Source: Firmicutes bacterium UBA4881 (GTDB lineage: Bacteria; Bacillota; DTU065). From it: a stretch of DNA of 11,401 bases. The position numbers were made by a program, and so were the translations under genes. Location of the stretch: NCBI GenBank assembly GCA_002399235.1, contig DHDH01000048.1:12691-24091 (forward strand), written 5' to 3'. Each line of letters begins with the position of its first letter. The stretch's first letter is position 1. Below, piece after piece: positions 7,065-11,401 of the stretch. Below the pieces are notes generated by a model. The model did no database searches, was not told where the DNA came from, and saw only the letters and a list, made by a program, of their open reading frames with translations.

Positions 7065-7307
7065 ATGGAAAATCCGGACAAAAAAATCAAAGACCTAACT
7101 CTCATGCTTTTGTATCTAAGTTCATGGGAAGAAAACGAATTTGGTTTGAAGTACCGTCGTGCTTGGGAAGGCTATGACTTTGACGTTCTTAACGAATTGT
7201 CTGATGAGAATATGATTAGTGACGGAAAACGTTCAAAGTCCGTTGTATTAAGAGAAGGAGGTATTGAAAAGGCATTAGAATTGTTGAAAGAGTATGGTAT
7301 TGAATGA
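7065..7307 (+). CDS. DUF6429 family small protein
   Basis: A GTG at 7047 is possible, but the ATG at 7065 with GGGG (7056-7059) five bases before it gives the better start and an 80-residue product. The pattern LLYLSSWE, then RAWEGYDFDVLNELSDENMISDGKRSKSV, then L.EGGIEKALELL fits DUF6429: a short helix, a WxGxDxDVLxxL core and a winged-helix-like KSVxLTExG end. The function of this family is unknown; the winged-helix feel hints at nucleic-acid binding, but that is inference. It follows the pRiA4b ORF-3-like gene by 37 bp and is probably co-transcribed. Confidence 0.75.
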   Translation: MENPDKKIKDLTLMLLYLSSWEENEFGLKYRRAWEGYDFDVLNELSDENMISDGKRSKSVVLREGGIEKALELLKEYGIE

Positions 7308-7359
7308 ATGCTTCTAAGGGAAGAAAATCATGTTTACTCCGATATGTATTGAGGTTTTC

Positions 7360-7583
7360 ATGAAGGAATTTATGAAAAAAATCACAGCGAGAATCGATAA
7401 AACATTCAAAAAGCTTTAGAGAGTGCTGTACAAGACAAATGTAACGGAGCAGTTTGTAATATCTGTGGACAGCTTATTTGGCCTATTGGTTCTGTGATTA
7501 TAGGCTGGAGAGGATGTTTTACTTGTATAAGCGATGAAGAAGATAACTCAGAGGATTTTGAGATAGATTCAGTCTGTTGTTAA
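7360..7583 (+). pseudogene. Small zinc-ribbon ORF split by a -1 frameshift at an A5 run
   Basis: ATG 7360 opens MKEFMKKITARIDKTFKKL and stops at TAG 7417-7419. In the -1 frame, an open segment from 7401 to TAA 7581-7583 continues as ALESAVQDKCNGAVCNICG ... GWRGCFTC...VCC and has no start of its own. Joining them at the A5 run (7408-7412) gives about 74 residues with two CxxC pairs (CNIC, CFTC) typical of a zinc ribbon, an Asp/Glu-rich segment and a terminal CC. One base lost from the A run is the simplest explanation; programmed -1 slippage at CAAAAAG is possible but the run is not a canonical slippery site. Family not recognised. Confidence 0.5.
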
Positions 7584-7658
7584 CTCGTGAAATGGTAAGG
7601 TGCTGAGAATTGATAAAACCGGCAGGAAGTTCACTAAAAGATGTAGGAGGAAAAAGAA

Positions 7659-8423
7659 ATGGCCTCAAAACCTATTTATCAATTTTACGCTGAGCTTGAA
7701 GACTACAAACCTAAAATATGGCGACGTTTTCAGGTTGCGAACAATATTACAATGGCACGACTTGGATACATTATCATGACCATGTTTGAAATGCAAGCAA
7801 GCCACCTGTTTTGTTTTGACGTGCCCATAGCTGAAAACTTAGAAAGGGATCTTATTAAGCAACACGATATTGAATTTATAAAAAGAGTAATGGCGAATAT
7901 TGGTTATAAAGAAAATGGCAACTGGCATATTGAACTTTTAAACGAAGACTATGAAGACTACCGTTCTAACAATGATATAAAAGTGACCGATGCAGCTGAT
8001 AGCATTCTCAAATATGTGGTTTCCACCCCTAAAGATAAAATGATGTTTAACTATGATTACGGCGATAACTGGTTGATTTCACTTGTCCTCGAAAAAGTTA
8101 TTATCGACGAGGAATTACCAGGCAAGGAGCTTCCTCGAGTTCTAGAAGGCACAGGATACGGTATTATTGAGGACTGCGGAGGAACTTCTGGGCTTGAAGC
8201 TTTAACTAAGGCATTCAAGAAAAAAAGTGGTAAGCAGTATAAAGAGTTAAGCGAATGGCTTGGACGCGATGATTTAGACATGGCGGCATTTGATGTTGAC
8301 GATATAAACTTTCGATTGAAAAAGGTGCCAAGGATTTATGCTGATGCGTACGAATATGGTTTAGAGCCAACTAAACGTTCGCTGGATTTACTGGACCGCA
8401 AGTATCTCAAAAAGAAGAAATGA
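7659..8423 (+). CDS. Plasmid pRiA4b ORF-3 family protein
   Basis: TAGGAGG at 7644-7650 is eight bases from the ATG, a strong site. The 254-residue protein shows the full family signature: IYQFYAELEDYKPKIWRRFQV at the N-terminus, a helix carrying the ASHLFCFD step, NYDYGDNWLISLVLEKV at about 130-146, LPRVLEGTGYGIIEDCGGTSG at about 158-178, and an acidic DLDMAAFDVDDINFRLKK at about 208-225. Unlike the gene at 5885 it keeps the EDCGG motif, so the two are distinct subtypes and not a recent duplication. The role is unestablished. The stop overlaps the next start as ATGA (8420-8423), showing translational coupling. Confidence 0.92.
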   Translation: MASKPIYQFYAELEDYKPKIWRRFQVANNITMARLGYIIMTMFEMQASHLFCFDVPIAENLERDLIKQHDIEFIKRVMANIGYKENGNWHIELLNEDYEDYRSNNDIKVTDAADSILKYVVSTPKDKMMFNYDYGDNWLISLVLEKVIIDEELPGKELPRVLEGTGYGIIEDCGGTSGLEALTKAFKKKSGKQYKELSEWLGRDDLDMAAFDVDDINFRLKKVPRIYADAYEYGLEPTKRSLDLLDRKYLKKKK

Positions 8424-8719
8424 CAAACTTAACGTTAATTCTTATTGTATTGGCTATATGGAATGGTATTGTATTTCTACTTTATGGTATGGACAAGCGC
8501 CATGCTAAACAAGGAAGATGGCGTACAAGCGAGAATACCTTGTTGGTATCAGCGATTTTTATGGGTGGTATCGGTGCTTTTTTGGGTATGAGGGTATTCC
8601 ACCATAAAACGAAGCACTTGAAATTCATAATTGGAGTGCCGCTTGCGGCTGTGTTAAACATTGCAATAATTGCGGCAGTAATTTACTTGAAAGTGGTGTA
8701 CTATGCGAATATTAATTGA
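8420..8719 (+). CDS. DUF1294 family membrane protein
   Basis: The protein is 99 residues with three predicted membrane helices (about 4-23, 41-59, 68-92). The DUF1294 signature is present between them: YGMDKRHAKQGRWRTSE, then GGIGAFLGMRVFHHKTKHLKF. It is an inner-membrane protein of unknown function. The start overlaps the upstream pRiA4b ORF-3 gene by four bases and its end overlaps the YaiI gene by 17, so it belongs to this operon. Confidence 0.93.
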   Translation: MTNLTLILIVLAIWNGIVFLLYGMDKRHAKQGRWRTSENTLLVSAIFMGGIGAFLGMRVFHHKTKHLKFIIGVPLAAVLNIAIIAAVIYLKVVYYANIN

Positions 8720-9131
8720 CGCTGACGGCTGTCCAGTTGTAGATATTGCCGTCCAGCTTGCAAAACAGAATAACATAAAGTGTCTTATCCTTTGCGACAC
8801 TGCTCATGTTTTCGAGAAAGATGGTGCAGAAACTATTACCGTAACGCAGGGCCCTGATAGTGTGGATTTTGTGCTTGTGAATATGGTTAAAAATGGTGAT
8901 GTTGTTATCACACAAGATTATGGACTTGCTGCCATGTGTCTTGCACGCGGTGCTGTACCAATCAACCAAGATGGCATGGTTTATGACAGCGAAAACATTG
9001 ATGCACTATTGATGCAACGGTATACGGCAAAGAAACTACGTATGAGTGGTGGCAGACTAAAAGGTAATTCCAAACGAACTAGCGAGCAGGATGAAGTGTT
9101 TGAGCAAAAGTTAAGGGAATTACTTAGATAA
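8703..9131 (+). CDS. yaiI: YaiI/YqxD family (UPF0178) PIN-like protein
   Basis: The protein has 142 residues, close to the usual length of about 150. It starts with ILIDADGCPV (D6, D8), has GPDSVDFVLV (D52, D55), VVITQDYGLAA (D66, D72), and a C-terminal GGRLKGNSKRTSEQDEVFEQKL stretch, all hallmarks of the UPF0178 family. The aspartate cluster suggests a metal-binding PIN-like fold, though nuclease activity has not been shown for the family as far as I know. The ATG lies inside the 3' end of the DUF1294 gene with a weak ribosome binding site, so it probably depends on coupled translation. Confidence 0.95.
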   Translation: MRILIDADGCPVVDIAVQLAKQNNIKCLILCDTAHVFEKDGAETITVTQGPDSVDFVLVNMVKNGDVVITQDYGLAAMCLARGAVPINQDGMVYDSENIDALLMQRYTAKKLRMSGGRLKGNSKRTSEQDEVFEQKLRELLR

Positions 9132-9155
9132 ACTAATACTTCGAAATGCTGAAAT

Positions 9156-9275
9156 TTGTTGTTTGAAAAACAGAAAGGCTTAGACGTAAGAACAAGTTGC
9201 GGTATTGATACAATATCGTTGATGGCGGCGATTTTAAATCGCAAAAGTAATGGTGTGGAAGGACAGGGGAAATGA
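9156..9275 (+). CDS. Possible 39-codon mini-ORF coupled to the methyltransferase
   Basis: A frame opens after TGA 9150-9152 and can start at TTG 9156 or TTG 9159. It reads LLFEKQKGLDVRTSCGIDTISLMAAILNRKSNGVEGQGK and ends at TGA 9273-9275, which overlaps the methyltransferase ATG as ATGA. Its composition resembles normal coding sequence. There is no good ribosome binding site, so it may be the C-terminal remnant of a lost gene rather than a real small gene. No family recognised. Confidence 0.3.
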   Translation: MLFEKQKGLDVRTSCGIDTISLMAAILNRKSNGVEGQGK

Positions 9276-10045
9276 AACAAGACTATACAAATTTGATTGC
9301 ATTCTATCAAACAAGCTACGGCGAACAAAACCGCTTGCAACTTGATCAAGCGCACAGCATTGAGTTTATTACCACTATGCATCTCCTTAAAAAGTACCTT
9401 CCAGGAGGATGTTCTATCCTTGACTGCTGTGCAGCTGGTGGAACATACGCCTTCCCTTTGGCAAAAGAGGGTTATCGTGTCACAGCGGGCGATTTGATCG
9501 AGGAGCATGTGGATCTATTGAATGTCAAAAACAAAGACGGATTACTCGAATGTGTGTATCAGGGTGATGTGCTTGATTTGTCCAGATTTGCCAATGAGAG
9601 CTTTGATGCTGTACTTTGTATGGGCGCACTTTATCATTTGATGGAGCGAGTGGATAGGGAAAAATGCGTCTTTGAATGTCTGAGAGTGCTAAAATCCAGT
9701 GGCATTTTCGTGTTCTCTTACATCAACCGTAACGCAGTATATATCAACCATTTCTGCCGAAGTCTTTCCAATGTGGAAAACCGACAACAAATCCTAAAAA
9801 CAGGTGTCAATGGTGTGTTTTATACCATGGATTTTGGTGAAGAGGATGAATTAATAGGAAAATTTCAGCTGGATAAAATTACCGATGCTGGTGTTGACGG
9901 ACTTATTTATCCGTTATACGCACAACTCAACGAGGCAACCACAGAAGAATTTAATGCCTATATGGAATATCACCTTGCGACCTGTGAGCAACCGACTATT
10001 ATCGGACACAGTATGCACGGGCTTTGGGTCGGGAGGAAAAAATGA
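9272..10045 (+). CDS. Class I SAM-dependent methyltransferase
   Basis: The 257-residue protein has the Rossmann methyltransferase order: motif I ILDCCAAGGTYAFPLAKEGYRV (49-70), the acidic ribose-binding end of strand 2 at D74, YQGDVLDL with D99 and D102, then motif IV-like FDAVLCMGALYHLMERVDRE (111-130) and a LRVLKSSGIFVFSY strand (137-150). Motif I has Cys-Cys in place of the usual Gly-x-Gly start, which is a common tolerated variant. The YHL step fits the methyltransferase type 11/25 group. The substrate cannot be predicted. The ATG follows CAGGGG, and its stop overlaps the next start as ATGA. Confidence 0.9.
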   Translation: MKQDYTNLIAFYQTSYGEQNRLQLDQAHSIEFITTMHLLKKYLPGGCSILDCCAAGGTYAFPLAKEGYRVTAGDLIEEHVDLLNVKNKDGLLECVYQGDVLDLSRFANESFDAVLCMGALYHLMERVDREKCVFECLRVLKSSGIFVFSYINRNAVYINHFCRSLSNVENRQQILKTGVNGVFYTMDFGEEDELIGKFQLDKITDAGVDGLIYPLYAQLNEATTEEFNAYMEYHLATCEQPTIIGHSMHGLWVGRKK

Positions 10046-10110
10046 TGAAAACTCTTGAAACGAAGCGGCTGAAAAGACTTTCTTTACATTTGGTTTACTT
10101 AGTAGAGTAA
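10042..10110 (+). pseudogene. N-terminal stub of a GNAT acetyltransferase
   Basis: GGGAGG (10031-10036) precedes ATG 10042, which overlaps the methyltransferase stop. The 22 codons read MMKTLETKRLKRLSLHLVYLVE and end at TAA 10108. TLETKRLxxR is the typical first strand of RimJ/RimL-type GNAT enzymes (TLETERLILR); the rest is absent. The gene was most likely lost by deletion and only its start is left. Confidence 0.5.
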
Positions 10111-10276
10111 GACAGCATTCTAGCTATAGCTATGTGACTCCGGAAAATATTATAAAAAAGTTATTAATAAAAGTAACCTAAACAGAGATACCGCGTAGTT
10201 ATTACAAAAAAGAAATTTGTTGAAGATAAAACTCTCTAATTTGTGGGAGATAGATCAATGGGGAGGCAGTTAGAAA
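10111..10276. other. Intergenic stretch after the GNAT stub
   Basis: The stretch is AT-rich and broken in all frames. I see no transposase or RNA gene. It may hold the promoter of the DUF3795 gene, but no convincing -35/-10 pair is visible. Confidence 0.3.
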
Positions 10277-10621
10277 TTGATTGGCTTATACGAAGGGGCT
10301 ATAAAAAGAGAACTCTGCTTTTGTGGTCATGACTGCTCGCGTTGCTTTACATATCTTGCAACGGTGAATAACAGCGATGAGCTTCGCCTAAAGGCGCAAA
10401 AATTCTACCACGACGAATTAGGTTATGATTTACCGCTAAAAGAAATCCATTGCCAGGGCGGACGCTCAAGCGATCTTTTCAAGTTATGTCGGGGTTGTCC
10501 ATGGATGATATGCTGCGAGGAGCGTGGACTTAACGCCTGCTCAGAGTGTGTTGAATATCCATGCAGACCGCTTGCTGACTATATCAACAAATATGTCGAT
10601 AAGTGCAATCAGATGGAGTGA
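10277..10621 (+). CDS. DUF3795 cysteine-rich protein
   Basis: A TTG start at 10277 is chosen because GGGAGG (10261-10266) lies ten bases upstream and the next in-frame ATG falls far inside the protein. The 114 residues include 13 cysteines, arranged CFCGHDCSRC at 14-23, C59, CRGCPWMICC at 71-80, CSEC at 88-91 and C96. This matches DUF3795, a small family that probably binds zinc or an iron-sulfur cluster; which one cannot be read from sequence. Its function is unknown. Only four bases separate its stop from the ATG of the S51-like gene. Confidence 0.88.
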   Translation: MIGLYEGAIKRELCFCGHDCSRCFTYLATVNNSDELRLKAQKFYHDELGYDLPLKEIHCQGGRSSDLFKLCRGCPWMICCEERGLNACSECVEYPCRPLADYINKYVDKCNQME

Positions 10622-10625
10622 AATT

Positions 10626-11401
10626 ATGAGCATATATTATTTATTCAGTGGCTTTGATAAAGAGCAGGGCTTTACTGCTAAAATAGCAGCAGAGCTTAGG
10701 AAGGATATAAAAAAACACTAAGTCTCTTGTATATATAGCTTCTGCGCCTGAAGGATATGAAAAAACTGATTTCTATAGGACTGTCAATACTGCATGGTTT
10801 GAGAAAATTGGCATTACATTTAGCAATATTTGCGTGATCGATCGCCGCCTAAACCCTGAAGAAGCCACGAATATTATAAGGAACGCTTCTGTCATATTTC
10901 TTATGGGCGGAACAACTCTCGCTCAGATGGCTTTTATTAGGGAATACGGATTGATCGGTCCCCTGCAAAACTTTAACGGTGTTATTATGGGAATAAGTGC
11001 TGGTGCAATAAATATGGGGAAGACCTTACTATGTACAAAGGACGCCGAAAACGAAAAAACACTTTTATACGATGGGATCGGACTTGTCGATTTCACAATT
11101 GAACCACATTTTGACCCTGATAACCGTGATTTAATCGAGTCTGCCTTAATACCAATCTCGTATCATATCGATATTTACTGCCTGTGCGATAACTCAGCGA
11201 TTATCGTCAGACCTGCTACTGGGATATGTCTTGGTGGTGTTCGCATTCTGTCTGGCGGAAGCTTCAGGGATGATTATTGTAAAACAAGTGTATTTCCCCT
11301 TAGCAAATTAAAATACTACCGCTTTGTTGTCATCTTCGCAAAGTATAATGGACAATGGCTTTACAGCTGCCATAAACAGCGTAACACATGGGAAACTGCT
11401 G
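10626..11401 (+). pseudogene. S51-type peptidase (dipeptidase E-like) frameshifted at an A7 run and joined to a NUDIX domain, 3' end outside window
   Basis: ATG 10626 opens MSIYYLFSGFDKEQG...LRKDIKKH and stops at TAA 10719. In the +1 frame the protein continues without a break from 10717 to the edge (KSLVYIASAPEGYEKTDFY ...). The A7 run at 10709-10715 explains the break; six A's would restore one frame (DIKNTKSLVYIAS). The continued part shows S51 features: FLMGGTT, the nucleophile motif GISAGA (Ser codon at 10996) and EPHFD with the likely catalytic His. After about 11270 the same frame enters a NUDIX start (LKYYRFVVIFAKYNGQWLYSCHKQRNTWETA), cut before its GxxxxxExxxxxxxREUxEExGU box. It could be an inactivated gene, a phase-variable gene or an assembly error. 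Confidence 0.8.

Noticed and set aside
8981..9508. 175-residue open frame on the minus strand
   Set aside because: It lies opposite the YaiI and methyltransferase genes, which have clear family motifs, and it has no ribosome binding site or recognisable domain.
1..11401. CRISPR array, tRNA or rRNA genes, or an intact insertion sequence
   Set aside because: No regularly spaced direct repeats, no cloverleaf with a TTCRA arm, no conserved rRNA blocks and no complete transposase were seen on either strand.

Overview
The window is AT-rich, with strong AGGAGG-type ribosome binding sites, short operon overlaps and protein families common in low-G+C Gram-positive bacteria. I read it as an accessory stretch of a Firmicutes chromosome (Clostridia or Negativicutes style); the species cannot be named from sequence alone. 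Every intact gene lies on the + strand.

Layout. (1) 2-3707: a membrane-directed cluster. It holds the C-terminal part of a large helical protein with a glycine-zipper segment (dynamin-like GTPase tail suspected), a 491-residue protein of unknown family with a possible nuclease-like core and a second glycine-rich hydrophobic segment, and an overlapping tail-anchored coiled-coil protein. (2) 3902-5053: a secreted or lipid-exposed protein of unknown family, closed by a near-perfect 13-bp hairpin. (3) 5081-5760: gene debris, including an eroded DNA primase CHC2 zinc-finger start, followed by a compact structured RNA (about 5540-5708) that resembles a HEARO/omega-RNA scaffold but has no IscB gene beside it. 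(4) 5885-8423: two different pRiA4b ORF-3-like proteins around a DUF6429 protein and a frameshifted small zinc-ribbon ORF. (5) 8420-11401: a tightly packed run of small house-cleaning genes with start/stop overlaps: DUF1294 membrane protein, YaiI/UPF0178, a mini-ORF, a SAM methyltransferase, a GNAT stub, a cysteine-rich DUF3795 protein, and an S51 peptidase broken by an A-tract frameshift and joined in frame to a NUDIX domain that runs off the window.

How the parts may work together. The first three genes could form one membrane-acting system, possibly anti-phage or stress related; this is inference from membrane segments, coiled coils and order. The right half looks like a gene-capture zone: unrelated small enzymes, remnants of genes and paralogues packed end to end. 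The best candidates for undescribed biology are the 2-3707 cluster, the orphan structured RNA, and the S51-NUDIX fusion.
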